The notes under the pieces were generated by a model. That model saw only the letters and a list, made by a program, of their open reading frames with translations, was not told the DNA's origin and did not search any database. A stretch of DNA of 64,000 nt. It comes from Cephalopachus bancanus. Lineage: Eukaryota > Chordata > Mammalia > Primates > Tarsiidae. Below, piece by piece: positions 32,035 through 44,274 of the stretch. Position 1 is the first letter of the stretch. Every line of letters starts with the position of its first letter. Both the position numbers and the translations under genes were made by a program. The DNA lies in the NCBI GenBank assembly GCA_027257055.1, contig JAPVLO010000097.1:1550001-1614000 (forward strand). Reading direction: 5' to 3'.

Positions 32035-35000
32035 GATCATTATTAACTCTGAATGTAAATGGCCTCAATGCTGCACTGAAAAGATAGTGACCGGCAGAAT
32101 GGATAAAAATACACAACCCAAATATCTGCTGCCTTCAGGAGACACACTTAACTCACAAAGACTCTTATATATCCAAGATAAAGGGATGGGAAAAAATATT
32201 CCCTGGAACAGAAACAGGCGTAGTCATTCTCATATTAAATAAAATAAAATTGACTTTAAATGATCAACAGTCAAAGAATACAAAGATGGCTCTTATATAA
32301 TGATAAAAGAATCAATCCAATGAAATGCCTTCACAATTTTAAATATATATGCACCTAATGTTGGAGCTCCTAGTTTCTTTTTTTTTTTTTGAGTTGGAGT
32401 CTCACTTTGTCACCCAGACTGTAGTGCAGTGGCCGTTCCCGGCCACCGCAGACTCGACCTGCTGGTCTCCGGCAATCCTTCCGCCTCAGCCTTCCACGTA
32501 GCTGGAACTACAGGCGCTCGCTACCACACCCGGCTAATTTTTTGATTTATTGTAGAGATGAGGTCTCGCTGCCCAGGTGGGTCTCAAACCCGCGGGCTCA
32601 GGCAATCCACTCACCTCAGCCTCCCAAAGGTGCTAGTTTCATAAAACAAATTCTACTAGATCTAAAAAAAGAGACAGCAATACAATAATAGTGGGAGACT
32701 TCAATACTCTACTGTCAGTAATAGACAGATCACCAAGGCAGAAAGTCAACAAAAAAACAGAGGAGTTAAACCAGACTCTAGAACAGATGGAACTAGCAGT
32801 CATCTTTAGAACATTCACCAAGATAGACCATATGATAGGCCAGAAATCAAAATCTCAATAAATTAGCAAAAATTGAAATCATATCAGGCAACTTCTTAGA
32901 CCACAGTGCATTAAAACTAGAAATTAAACTTCAAGAAGAATTCTTGAAACCAAACCAAAACATGAAAGTTAAAAAATCTGCTCCTGAATGATCCTTGAAT
33001 CAACAATGAAATCAAGATGGAAATTTAAAAATTCCTTGAAATGAATGACAACAATAAAACAAGTTATCAAAACCTCTGGGACATAGACAAAGTTGTGCTC
33101 AGAGGAAAATGTACAGCACTTAAGGCCAACATTAATAAGACTAAATTATTGCATATTGACAACCTAACATCACACCTCAAGGAACTAGAAAAATACAAAC
33201 AAACCAAACCCAAAGTTAGCAGAAGAAAATAAATAACAAAGATCAGAGCAGAACGAAATAAAATTGAAATAAAAAATACAAAGGATCAGTGAAGCAAAAA
33301 TTTGGTTATTTAAACAGATAAACAAAATTGATAGACTGCTAGCTAGATTAATTAAGAAATCAAGAAAGAAGACTCAAATTAGCTCAATCAAAAATGAAAA
33401 TGGAGACATTACAACCGATGTCATGGAAATTCAAAAGATCATCTTACACTATTATGAACAACTCTATGCAAACAAACTAGATAATCTAGGGGAAGTGGGT
33501 AAATCTTTAAAAATATACAGCCCCCTCAACTTTGAATCAAAAAGAAGTAGAAACCCTGAACAAACAAATCACAAGTAGTGAGATCGAAACAGTAAGTAGA
33601 AGTCTCTCAATAAAAAGAATCCAAGAACTGATGAACTCACAGCTCAATTCTGCCAGACCAAAGAACTGGTACAAATTTTACAGAAGCTATTGCACAAGAC
33701 TGAAGAGGAGGGAATCTTTTCTAACTCGTTCTATGAAGCCAATAAATATCACTCTGATATTAAAGCCAGGAAAAGATACAACAAAAAAGAAAACTACAGA
33801 CCAATATCCCTTATGAGCATAGAGGCAAAAAAAAAATTATCAAGTTGAATCCAACAGCACACACACACACAAAGAATATACCACAACCAAGTGGGTTTTA
33901 TCTCAGGGATGCAAGAGTGGATCAATGTGCAAGTCAATAAGCATGAATCACTACATAAACAGAATTAAAACTAAAACTTGTATGAACATTTCAATAGATG
34001 CAGAAAAAGCACTTGATAAAATCTAGCATTTCTTCATGATAAAAACCCTCAGCAAAATAGGCACAGAGGGAATAGTCATAAAAATAATAAAAGCCATATA
34101 TGTCAAACCCACAACCAATGTTATCCTGAACAGAGAAAAGGTGAATACATTCCCATTCTCAGAACTGGAACAAGGCAAAGATGCTCATCTTCACCACTCT
34201 TATTAAACATGTTATTGGAAGTGCTAGCCAGAGCAATCATGAAAGAAAAAGAAATAAAGGGTATCTAAATTGGAAAAAAAGGAATTAAACTATCTCTCTT
34301 TGCTGACTGTATGATCCTATCCATAGATAATCCTAAAGACTCCTCTAAAAGACTCCTGAACTTGAAAAATAAATTTGGTGAGGTTTCAGGATACAAAATC
34401 AATACACACAAATAAGTAGCACTGCTGTACACCAATAGTGACCAAGCTGAGAATCAAATCAAGAACTCAATTTCATTTACAACAGCAGCCAAAAAGCTTA
34501 AATACACAGCAGTATATTTAACCAAGGAGGTGAAAGATTTCTACAAGAAGAACTATAAAACTCTGATGAAAGAAACAGTAGAAGACACAAATGAAGGGAA
34601 AAATATCCCATGCTCATGTGTTGGAAGAATCAACATGTAAAAATGACCATATTTCCCAAAGTAATCTCTCGATTCAAAGCAATCTTTCTCAAGCTACCAT
34701 CATCATTTTTTACAGAATTAAAAAATACAATCCTCAAATTCATATGGAGCCAAAAAAGAGCAAGAATAGCCAAAGCAATCGTAAACAAAAAAGGCATCAC
34801 ATTGCCTGACATCAAATTGTATTACAAGGATGTAGTAACCAAAACATCATGGTACTGGTACAAAAGCAGACACATGGAACAATGGAACAGAATAGAGAAT
34901 CCAGAAACAAACACACATACCTACAACAACTGATCTTTGACAAAGCAAACAAAAACACACACTGGGAAAAGACACCCTATTCAACAAATGAGATAGCTAC

Positions 35001-35262
35001 ATACAGAAAAATGAAATTTGATCCCTATCTCTCTCATATACAAAAATCAACTCAAAATGGATTAAATACTTAAATGTCATACCTGAAACCATAAAAATCC
35101 TAGAAGAAAATCTAGGAAAAACTCCTATGGACATTGGCCTAGGCAAAGAATTTATGGCTAAAACCCCCATAACAAATGCAACGAAAACAAAAACAAACAA
35201 ATAAGACTTAATTAAACTAAAAAGCTTCTGCACAGCAAGGAAATAATCAACAGAGCAAACAG
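32035..35262 (+). pseudogene. Third L1 ORF2 remnant
   Basis: The endonuclease starts near 32035 (CTCTGAATGTAAATGGCCTC) and is split by an Alu. The RT box reads LFADCMIL at 34299-34310, so the second catalytic aspartate is cysteine. A 107-residue frame at 34610-34933 covers the post-RT region with [15 protein letters not shown] and WYWYKSR blocks. It is broken by stops and ends without the last part of the C-terminal domain. Confidence 0.88.
32378..32632 (-). mobile_element. 5'-truncated Alu with short TSD
   Basis: A reversed Alu of the lineage-specific type (GAGTTGGAGTCTCACTTTGT, CGACCTGCTGGTCTCCGG) that lacks the last 40 or so bases of the left-arm start. It breaks off after CTCCCAAAGG. CTAGTTTC occurs at 32370-32377 and 32633-32640. 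Confidence 0.93.
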
Positions 35263-35810
35263 TTGTGATAATAGTGACATTAAAGATGGCATCATTAACA
35301 CTGCAGAAAAAGTGCCTATGGACAACATAGTAAAGATGTATAAAGGCTTTTTGGAGAACTAGACCAGTGTGCATTCATAACAGAACAAGAAACATGTCGG
35401 TTTGTTTATGCAATAAAAAAGAGACCTCTAAGGCAAAAATTTGTAAGTGAGGCAGATGACTTTGGAGGAAACATTTTAAAAAGCCACTCAGCAGAATACC
35501 TCATCCCTAGAGGATCCACTTCCTGATCCTCAGCAGCTTCTGCTGTTTCTTCTCGACTAAAAAGCTAACATACAGTGCACAGTAACCTTGAAAAGAAAAC
35601 ACAGCATCATAGCAGATAAGACTGCTGTTGCTTGCGTCTGCTGTTGTCTCTCAGCTGAGTGATGCTACACTACTACTTAGTTATCTTGAACACATTAATT
35701 TTTTTAACTTTGTTGTGTTATTGTTATATTTTTATTGTTAAGAACTTATGTGTGAATAAGTATAAGAAAATGATTGCCATTGGTAGCATGTAAATATATA
35801 AATTAGGAGT
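35263..35810 (+). mobile_element. Probable Tigger (pogo-like) DNA transposon 3' part
   Basis: Across several frames short peptides such as VPMDNIVKMYKGFL, FITEQE and RQKFVSEADDFGG can be read. They resemble the C-terminal tail of Tigger transposases as I remember it. An AT-rich stretch with TTTTATTGTTAAGAACTT follows. Stops interrupt it throughout. It abuts the truncated L1 directly. Confidence 0.45.
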
Positions 35811-35975
35811 AGGAATCATGATGATGATCAAAAAAACAGATTGTCAGGCAACCCTCATGAGTCTCCTACTGTGGGAGCTTTTCTGTCCTCTCAATAAATC
35901 CTGCTTAAACAAATGAACAAACAAACAAAAAACACACAGATTGTCCACACAGTGGCTGAGATAGTGACATTTCTT

Positions 35976-36235
35976 TTCCTTCCTTCCTTCCTTCCTTCCT
36001 TCCTTCCTTCCTTCCTTCCTTCCTTCCTTCCTTCCTTCCTTCCTTCCTTCCTTCCTTCTTTCCTTCCTTCCTTCCCTCCTTCCTTCCTTCCTTCCTTTTG
36101 CCTTCCTTCCTTCAATCCATCTTTTTCTTTCTTCTCTCTCTCTTTCTCTGTTCCTCCCTCCCTTTCTCCCCCCCCTCTCTCCGTCCCTCCATCTCTCTCT
36201 CTTACTTCCTTTTTTCCTCCTTTCCTCCATTTCTT
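35976..36235. repeat. (CTTC)n microsatellite and pyrimidine tract
   Basis: About 20 near-perfect CTTC repeats (35976-36057) pass into degenerate CTTC and then a general T/C tract up to 36235. It lies where the poly-T of the reversed Alu at 36236 should be, so it most likely grew from that tail. Long open frames on both strands here are simple-repeat artefacts. Confidence 0.95.
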
Positions 36236-36520
36236 TGAGACAAGATTTTGCTCTGTTTCATTCAGGCTAGAGTGCTGTGGCATGATAATAGCTCACTGTA
36301 AGCTCAAACTCCTGGGATCAAGTATTCCTCCCACTCAGACTCCAGAGTAGCTAGGACTACAGGTACCCACCACCAAGCTTGGCTATCTTAAAAAAAAATT
36401 TTTTTTGTAGAGACAAGGTCCTAGTATGTTGTCTAGGCTGGTCTTGAACTCCTGGTTTCTGATTCTCCTGCCTCAGCCTCAAAGTGTTGGGATTACAGCT
36501 GTGAGCCACTATGTCCTGTC
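36236..36520 (-). mobile_element. Old Alu dimer
   Basis: GAGACAAGATTTTGCTCTG, CTCAAACTCCTGGGATCAAG and GTGTTGGGATTACAGCTGTG in reverse orientation define an AluJ-like dimer. It lacks the CGACCTGCTGGGCTCC block of the younger local type. Confidence 0.92.
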
Positions 36521-36559
36521 ACATCTTTGTTTTCTGATGGTTCACTATACACATTCTTT

Positions 36560-36764
36560 GTTTTATGCACAAAATTATTAAAACTATTTTATAAAATTCC
36601 CTTCTGGCTATGTGTAAAAGGTATCTATAAAACATAAGTGAATTTTGTGTTTAGACTTGGGTTTCATCTCCGAGATAGTTCATTATGTATATGTAAATAT
36701 TCCAAAATTTGAAAAAATCCAAAATCTAAAACACTTCTGGTCCCAAGCATTTCAGATAAGGAAC
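36560..36764 (-). mobile_element. Tigger/MER-type DNA transposon end
   Basis: AGACTTGGGTTTCATCTCCG, AATATTCCAAAATTTGAAAA, AAATCCAAAATCTAAAACAC and TGGTCCCAAGCATTTCAGAT resemble one end of a Tigger-related non-autonomous element in reverse orientation. The other end is not seen. Confidence 0.6.
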
Positions 36765-37195
36765 ATTCTGCCTGCTGCAATATGGATGAACCTTAAAAAC
36801 ATTATCCTAAGTGATAGAAATCAGATACAAAAAGCAACACATTTTATGATTCCATTTATATGAGACGCTCAGAAAAGGCAAATCCATAGAGACAAAAAAT
36901 AAATTAGTCTTTGTCAGGGAATGGGAGAATCAGGGAATGGGGAGTAATTGCTAATGAGTCTGGATTTTTTGGGGGGGTATCATCTAATTGTGAAATTTGA
37001 TTGTGGTGATGACTGTACAACTGTGAATGTAGTAAAGACCACAGAATTGTATGCTTTAAAAGAGGACTTGTATAGTACATGAACTATATCTCAATAAAAC
37101 TGTTATTAAAAAAGTAATAATGTTAAAAGTTATCAAATTGTATGTTTTAAGCATGTAATTCATTGTATGTCTATTTTAAACCAATAACACCGAAA
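36765..37195 (+). mobile_element. One or two old L1 3' ends
   Basis: CTGCAATATGGATGAACCTT, ATGATTCCATTTATATGAGA, GGGAATGGGGAGTAATTGCT and CTCAATAAAACTGTTATTAA match the end of ORF2 and the 3' UTR of an L1M element. A second L1M-like terminus (AAATTGTATGTTTTAAGCAT) follows at 37125-37195. Confidence 0.8.
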
Positions 37196-37199
37196 AAAA

Positions 37200-37640
37200 A
37201 AACCACAAAAAGAGCCAGTATAAAACTTGCAAACTGAAATAGGAAATCTTTTTAACAATTTATAAACATAAACATTTGACTACCGATATTGACAGGATCT
37301 GAACTAATATAAAGCTGAGCTTAATATTCAGAAGATCTTTTTTTCTACTTGACGATTGAGTGGATTATGGCATAGTAATAAAAAATAAACCTGACACAGT
37401 TTGCTGTGTGACCAGCGGAAGAAGTCACTATTGCAGGGTCATGAAGAACAGAGGTGGGATAGAAACACTCATTTGGTGGTCAGTCTCTCTGACTTCACTA
37501 GGAGAAATAATTTCAAGATGCAGAGTAGAAAAGTGATCTAGAATGTGCTGAATACTCAGTTTTATGGAATGACAAAGAAAGTAGAAATAGAATAAGAGGT
37601 AGAAAAGTATCTGTTAGGAAAGTGAAGAATGCTTGATAAA
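37200..37640. other. Unassigned sequence
   Basis: No repeat or gene recognised. Confidence 0.4.
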
Positions 37641-37655
37641 AAAAAAGTCATATGA

Positions 37656-37954
37656 GCCGGGCTCGGTGGCTCAGCTTGTAATCCCGCGCTTTGGGAGGCT
37701 GAGGTGAGTGGATTGCCTGAGCCCGTGGGTTCGAGACCCTCCTGGGCAACTTGGCGAGACCTCATCTCTACAAAAAAAAAAAAAAAAAAAATAGCCGGGG
37801 GTGGTGGCATGTGCCTGTAGTTCCGGCTAATTGGAAGGCTGAGGCGGGAGGATCCCCAGAGACCAGCAGGTCAAGGCTGCGGTGGCCGGGAGTGGTCACT
37901 GCACTCCAGTCTGGGCGACAGAGTGAGACACTGACTCAAAAAAAATAAATAAAT
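37656..37954 (+). mobile_element. Alu, lineage-specific type, with perfect TSD
   Basis: Full dimer beginning GCCGGGCTCGGTGGCTCAGC. AAAAAAGTCATATGA is present at 37641-37655 and again at 37955-37969. The middle A-run is 20 bases. Well preserved, therefore relatively young. Confidence 0.97.
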
Positions 37955-37974
37955 AAAAAAGTCATATGAAATAC

Positions 37975-39890
37975 TAGAGAAGAAAGAAAATCATTTCAAG
38001 GAGGTCAGTTTGACCTAATGCCAATGCTACAATTAAGAAAGTTTTACAGACCTGGGAGGATAAAATTGTTTTACAGAGGAGAAGAAAACTATAATACTAG
38101 TTTAAAAATTCTAGTCAAATTATTTTACTAAACATTATATTGGCTAAAGCATTGAGAGTTAAAAAAACTCTTTAAAAATGATTATTATGCAGGAAAATCT
38201 GAAAAGGAATTCATGCTGTGTTCAATCTGTAGAAATGTGTTGGTTCATCCAAGCACAAAGACATACAGGTTAGTAATGCATCATTAAAAATAAATTATCA
38301 AATTAATTTCTTGCTAGCTTGGGCCAAAAGATTCCACACAAATACTTGACCACATGCTTTTGTGGAACTCAGCATGTCAGGATAAATCTGTATCTCTTAT
38401 GCCTTCTTGAAAGAAAAAAGATAAATACTTTAGTTAAAGCATTAGACATTTTCCTATTAAATCTTTGCTATTATTTTATCATTTACATGGTTTAATAAAA
38501 ATTAAATGTTTTTTTTTTATCATGCTGTGGTTTTCTTCTGATGTTCAGTAAGCATGCTGCATAAAAGTCATTTAACTTTCCCCTAAGGTCTATTGGCATC
38601 AGGTAGAGATCTTGATTGATAACTGTTTATATGCAACACTAAAGCTTCTTGTGTTTTGCTTATTTCTAGTAAATGAAAGTAAGTCCCTCTAGACCTTAAG
38701 GCAAAATTTAAATCAGTGTTTTACCTCATGCTGCACCATCTTGCCTCTCACTGATCTAATACTACCACAGTGAATGCTCTTTCTCTATCACAGTCAAAGT
38801 GATCAGGCAAATTTAGTTGCTTCAAATTGAATTTATACTTTTATTGGCTAATTTCCAGTACTAGCATTATAGGGCTAAACTTGATAGTTGATGCACTTGT
38901 TGAGATTTATACATGTCACTTTTGTTCTTTAAAGTACATGTATACCAGTAGGTTCTATTACAATGTCACCAAATAAAATGCGTAAAAGACTCTGTCTCTT
39001 ACTTTTGATTATATTCTATTTATCTTTTGAGTCTAAATTTCCTTTAATTAGTAGAAAAATTTTATTAAATCATTGAATTCATTTTTGTTGTTGTTTTGCT
39101 TGTAAGAACAGATGACCCATCAGGGGCGGTGGAACACAATTCACAAAACTAGATTATCAATACACTACATCTTTTTAATAAAGCCATCTAGTTCAACAAT
39201 AATTTTTCTGCAAGATGAATATTTCAGAAAGTAACTTTCAACAGAAATCAATATGTGTCCAATATAATAAATGCGGGAAAGAAAATCATATTTATCAAAG
39301 GGAATGCTTATAAAACACAAAATAACAGAGAATTAAATTAGTTTACTACTAATGTAAAATAATTTGTTTTTAATATTCAGAGTGTTGAATTTTATTCTCA
39401 TTTTATCAACTGCCTCCTCTCTTGAGTTATATAGTTTTTTTACTCTTACTTTGGTGTGATATTATAATTTGTTTTCTATAAGAGAATGACTTGCTGGATC
39501 CAAACTAAGGCTAGACAAAATTCAACTCCTAAAAGCTGAAAAGACAGGAATCTATAAAGGATCATGCAAAAAGAGGATCAACTTTCTTTTACCATTTTTC
39601 CAGATATGAACACATACTTTTAGACACATATTGGGTGCATGTTTTCTAATTTTAATAACTACTGGGGAAAAAGAAAATATAATGTGGCTAAAAGTCGACC
39701 TTGAGAATTTTGACATAAGAAGTGAGAGTAATAAATACCTAAAAAGTTTTCATTTTAAAGCTGTTCTTTTTTTTGTCTTAAGAAATGGAGTTTTGAAAAC
39801 ACTTTACATGCTAGTGGTTTTTGTAATGGACAGATCAAAGCAATGGACTGTTTCTTTAAGCAAATAAATTAAAAAGTCTATAAGCAGTGT
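37975..39890. other. Unassigned AT-rich, repeat-poor sequence
   Basis: No clear repeat or reading frame above 80 residues. The CAACATTCATTTTT-like words are common AT-rich sequence. A candidate region for single-copy DNA. Confidence 0.5.
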
Positions 39891-39894
39891 TCAT

Positions 39895-40520
39895 TAAAGG
39901 GTTAACTCAGCAGGTCTAGGTTGTCCAAAACCTGCACAATCCACAGACTTCAGGACTGGTCATTGGTTGTCTCCTGAGAGAGAATCTCAGAGCTCTTGGA
40001 AGTCCAATCTGCTGATAATGTCTTTGTATATCTGGCACCTTGAACCACACCAGATAATTTATGCTAACAGTGAGATTTATAGTGAATATCTGTTTTTCTT
40101 AGCCTGGAGTCTTGGGATATGCTGTTACAGTTTGACCTCTGTGGGGCACTGGACACTGAGTAGTTAAGGTCAGTCGTGTGTGTCCATGCCTACAAGGTTG
40201 AGCGCCAGTAAAAACATTGGACAAAAAGACTTAGTGAACTTTCCTGGTTGGCAACACTTTACATATCTTGTCATTATGCTGGGAGAATTAGGTTTTGTCT
40301 GTACAATTCCACTGAGCAAGGACAAATGGAAGTTTGTGCCTGGCTTCTCCTTTACTTCACTCTACAAAAATTCTTCCTTTGCTTATCTTAATCTATATTC
40401 TTTCTTTGCAATAAACTATAATATTGAGTGTAGTAGTGTTTATGAGTTCTTTGAATCATAGCATATCATTACACCTGAATAATCTTTGGGACCCCCATCA
40501 CAAGCAGAAATGGAGATGTG
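39895..40520 (+). mobile_element. Candidate ERV-type solo LTR
   Basis: Features of an LTR in order: CACTGGACACTGAGTAG, a short C/T-rich segment, AATAAACTATAATATTGAG as a polyadenylation region near 40410, then GAGTTCTTTGAATCATAGC and GGGACCCCCATCAC. From memory this matches the 3' part of a primate ERV LTR. No internal retroviral sequence adjoins it. Frames at 39967-40167 and 40180-40461 lie in it and are unsupported. Confidence 0.5.
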
Positions 40521-40524
40521 TGAG

Positions 40525-42225
40525 AAGCTGTATCTCTAAATTACCCTGTTAAATTACCCTAACAATATATAATATATTGTTGTGTTGTAAGCAGAATTGC
40601 ATCTCTATATTATGTTCTCTGTTGTGGAAAGTGACCTTTTCAAAATAGATTTTATTAAGAGTGTGATTGCAAATTGTTGCTTGTTTTTGGAGACATATAC
40701 ATTTTTGTTTAAGATGCAGCTTGGAAGAGTCTGAAAGTGAGATCTACAAACTGGAGGAAGGACACAAGTCATGTTCTTCATATTATTTGTCTTATTTTGA
40801 GGGAGGAAACACTGATTACCTTGTTTTGTGAGGCACAGATAGATTGGTAATATTGATAAGGACATATCCGCAGCTAATTACAGTTGAATAACAAACATTG
40901 AGACATATAAAAGGAGACAGAATTGCCCTTTCTTTTGATAATTCAGAACAGTTAAATGTGATAAAAATAACCCTTCTGCTACTTCATCTGTACAATACCT
41001 ATTGTGGAGATATCAGTCTATTTACTTCATGTATTCATGCAAGGGCCATAGGTTAAAGTCATAGATAGAAGGAGAAACATCTATTAAAGTAAGTGTATCT
41101 TTTCATTTCAATCATGAAGGAAAGAGAGGTCCTATGACCCAAATAGGCCTTGGGCCCATTTTCTTCTTTTATGCCTGGGTACTAAGGAAATATAGTGTTT
41201 CTCTGTCACAGGAAAACAACTTGGGGGCAAAGTCAGAGAACACTTTTTGAAGTAGGAAGGCAGGTGTACAGACAGTTTTTGGGGATGGTCAACATCTTTT
41301 AGCTCTGGAAGTAGTGTTTCCAAGAGACAGTTGTAAGAAAGTCTAAGAGTATTTTTCTTTACTATTACCTGCAAATACTTTGTAAAATATTTTAAATGAT
41401 GTAGCCTAACTTTTTTCTGTGCTGTAAGAAATTAAAGAACTGTGTTGGACATTTACTGTTTGTCCCTCCAGATCTACTTGCTCTTCTTTCTGTTGTTTGT
41501 ACCAGGAAGCAGATCCAGGGAAAGCAGCAATTCTTGCTTGCTGACTTCCGTTGGGGTACAGCCATGGAAGACATTATTAGGATAACAGAGATTGAGAAGA
41601 AACCAGGACCAAGATTTGTATAGTTCTTTCCTGCTTGGATGCAACAGACTCTGCTTCCTTCTCTCTACCAAAGGCCCAAGTTCCTTTCAGATGACCCTTT
41701 CTGTAGTGATAAATTTCTGTAACTGTTCCTCCCTGCCTTGTTCTTTCCGGTTCAGGGTTGTAACAGTTCCCATTGGTATGCACTATTTCCTGTTGGTTTC
41801 CCTTAACCCTGCCTATGGCTCTGTAAATAGTCAATTATCCTCTTCGAGGGTTCTGTGTCCTGGAAGGACACTGCATGGTTCCGTAATGACCTGGTGTAAA
41901 CTTGGATAGTCTACACAGAAAGCATGAATACCTTGGAAGAATATTTTCATTATTACGTCTTCTCCAAATGTCTTCTTTGGAAGTAATCTTTCCATTCTCC
42001 TAATATTAGCCTAGTCATCTTTTTAAACTTAGCCTTGAGCACCTCTTCCTCCAGGGATCCGTCTCTTAGACTCTTCTCAGCCTCCTGTCTTCCATTCAAT
42101 CTCTAGTTACCTACTACCTAGTTTGGCTTTGATGCTTCTTCTTTAGATATTTCATCATACTGTTATTATAATAATATACTTACTGTATTTGACTATTTTT
42201 AATAATTAGACTGTAAGTTCCTCAA
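40525..42225. other. Unassigned sequence, possible ancient repeat at 41400-41890
   Basis: Most of this is unrecognised. The part at 41400-41890 has TGTAAATAGTC, TTCCCATTGG and CTTAACCCTGCC words I associate with an old mammalian repeat, but I cannot name it. Overlapping frames on both strands (41577-41834 minus, 41592-41909 plus) have no motif. Confidence 0.4.
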
Positions 42226-42227
42226 GT

Positions 42228-42534
42228 ATTATTATTATTATTTTGAATTGGAGTCTCACTCTGCTCACTCTATTGCCCAGATTGGAGTGCAGTGGTACGC
42301 CCCCGGTCACTGCAGCCTCGACCTGCTGGGCTCCGGCCATCCTTCCACCTCAGCTTTTCAAGTAGCTGGAACTACAGGCACAAGCTACCACGCCCGGCTA
42401 ATTTTTGATTTATTGTAGAGACGAGGGCTCGCCAACTTGCCTGAGTGGGTCTTGAACGTACAGGCTCAGGCAATCCACTCGCCTCGGCCTCCCAAAGTAC
42501 TGGGATTATAGGCTGAGCCACCCAGTCCAGCCAA
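42228..42534 (-). mobile_element. Alu, lineage-specific type
   Basis: Reversed full dimer: GAATTGGAGTCTCACTCTG with a short tandem duplication (CTCACTCT repeated), CGACCTGCTGGGCTCCGG, and the left-arm end GGCTGAGCCACCCAGTCCAG. An ATT-repeat (42224-42242) marks the former poly-T. Confidence 0.95.
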
Positions 42535-42539
42535 GGTGG

Positions 42540-43685
42540 ACTTTATTAACAAAAAATCAGAGAGACTTGCAGATACAATTCGGAAATAAAACAAGGGACT
42601 AGACTAGAGTGATGATTATGTAAAGGGAAAGGTTGATATAATATATTGCAAATGGAAACATTAAAAATGTGGTAGCTTAAAGGAAATGCTTGATAACCTA
42701 ATGCAAATAAAGATAGGTATGGGTAAAATGATGGTGTCAGATTATTTTCAATCAAATGCAAGATGTTGTGCATGCTAAAAGAAAATATCTCCTCTCCAAA
42801 TTATAGTATATTTCAAATCCGAGTTTACTGATAACTATGTTAGTTAATAGCACATTAAATACAGCTAATATGTAACTGGATTAAATTAATAATGTTTATT
42901 AAGTATGTAGTACTAAAAATAAGTTAAAATACAATGCTAAGGCAGGATTTCTGATTTCCAGGAGTTACAGTCTAGTTACTAGGACTTACTAAGTCGACAA
43001 AGAAAGCAGTGAAGTAATTATGTTGGTACGGTATAACCAAATGAATTGATAAATGTAAGTACATTCATATTTTGAAAAAGGGAGACTACTGTGCACTAGA
43101 AAAGGTGGAAAAAGAAAATAAATTTAACTGTAATTTCTGATGAATTCTGAAATAAATTATAGACAACTGAAAGTGAGGGGAAGGAAACTCCAGGCAGAAG
43201 AAATAGCCTAATAAGTTCTAGGAACCAGGAATGGGTAGGAAGTAGTTGAACTACAGGGGTCCTATGGGAAGAAGGGTAGAAAGCATGGTTTGTAATGAGA
43301 AATAGTAAGAGAAAAAAGTTTAGATAAGTATGTTGTAATGAACTGTATAGAACTTGGACTACTTAACTAAGAAGTTTGAACTTCATCTACTGGAGAAGGG
43401 AATAGTAACTAATAAGTAAATGAATAAAATGATGACACTGGTGTTCTAAGATGATTAAACTGACTATGGTGTGTAAAATGAATTGGAATAGAAAGAAGTT
43501 GGATGCTAACGAGTCAGGTGGGAAATTGATACAGCAATCAGTTTATGAGATGGTAACATATTATTCATTAATAATATGACAACCAAGTGATAATTATTTT
43601 CAATCAAATATGACTCGTGTCAGTGGAATGAAGTCACAGATGTGAAAGACATGGAGGAAGAAAAATAATATTGTTCTAGGTGAGA
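42540..43685. other. Unassigned sequence
   Basis: No repeat recognised with confidence; 43150-43560 has the A/G-rich look of a degenerate old element. Confidence 0.4.
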
Positions 43686-43689
43686 CATT

Positions 43690-43937
43690 TGGATTTGCAT
43701 ACTGCCTCTGACAAAAGTGAACATGATCTTTATTGAGTCACAACTCTCAATTTTGACTTTCTCATCCTTAAAATCATGGTAGCCACCTGATGTAGTAAGA
43801 TAATTCAGGGTAAATTGCTACAGTTCCCTGTTTTTATCATTACTGCAACTCAAATTCTTGGGAAAGTACCTGGCAGATGGTAAATTCTCTATGAATACTA
43901 AATTTGTTGAATAAGTAAATGAATGAATGAACAGTAA
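43690..43937 (+). mobile_element. MIR/L2-like ancient repeat
   Basis: The 3' part reads CCTGGCAGATGGTAAATTCT then TTGTTGAATAAGTAAATGAATGAATGAA, the typical ending of MIR and L2 elements. The core is too diverged to assign. Confidence 0.55.
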
Positions 43938-44274
43938 ATGGTATGTATTCTCACTGCTCTCATTAGTAATTATAAATGAAGGGATTTGGTGATTGACTGA
44001 ATCATATGAATGGCAAGTAAAAAAATTTTCAAAGTCAAGAAACTTGTTATTTTAAAAATTGTGTTCATCTACCTGTAATCCCTATGGGTGCTTTAAAAAC
44101 TTAATTCAGAACACTCTAAAACAATTGCAAAGAATGCTCAAGAACTGGAGCACTGGAAATGTCAATAACTCTAGATGATCATATTTTCTATCAGTCTTCC
44201 ATCTTCTTCATGCTGTTAAGCTTGTTTTGAGAGTACAACAGGAGGATGTATAACGCCAAGATTATTTGCATTAA

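Larger units (their letters stand above)
29720..35262 (+). mobile_element. Third L1 with 5' UTR, lacking its 3' end
   Basis: A GC-richer 5' UTR (about 29720-30890) is followed by ORF1 (about 30900-31870) and ORF2 (about 32035-35262). Sequence stops after CAACAGAGCAAACAG in the ORF2 C-terminal region, where non-L1 sequence begins. No 3' UTR or poly-A is found, so the 3' end was deleted or replaced. Divergence is intermediate between the old and younger L1s. An Alu at 32378-32632 interrupts ORF2. The exact 5' boundary is uncertain. Confidence 0.85.

Noticed and set aside
34997..35374. 125-residue minus-strand frame with hydrophobic segments
   Set aside because: It is antisense to L1 ORF2 and runs into the next element.
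35976..36110. Regularly spaced short repeats that could suggest a CRISPR array
   Set aside because: The unit is four bases with no spacers, and the sequence context is a vertebrate genome.
35844..36350. Frames of 128-145 residues rich in KEGR or LPSF repeats
   Set aside because: They translate a CTTC microsatellite and the neighbouring Alu.
39967..40461. Consecutive plus-strand frames of 66 and 93 residues
   Set aside because: They fall inside an LTR-like block with a polyadenylation-type signal; no protein family is recognisable.
41577..41909. Overlapping frames of 85 and 105 residues on opposite strands as a possible exon
   Set aside because: No domain, splice-site context or similarity recognised; probably an ancient repeat.
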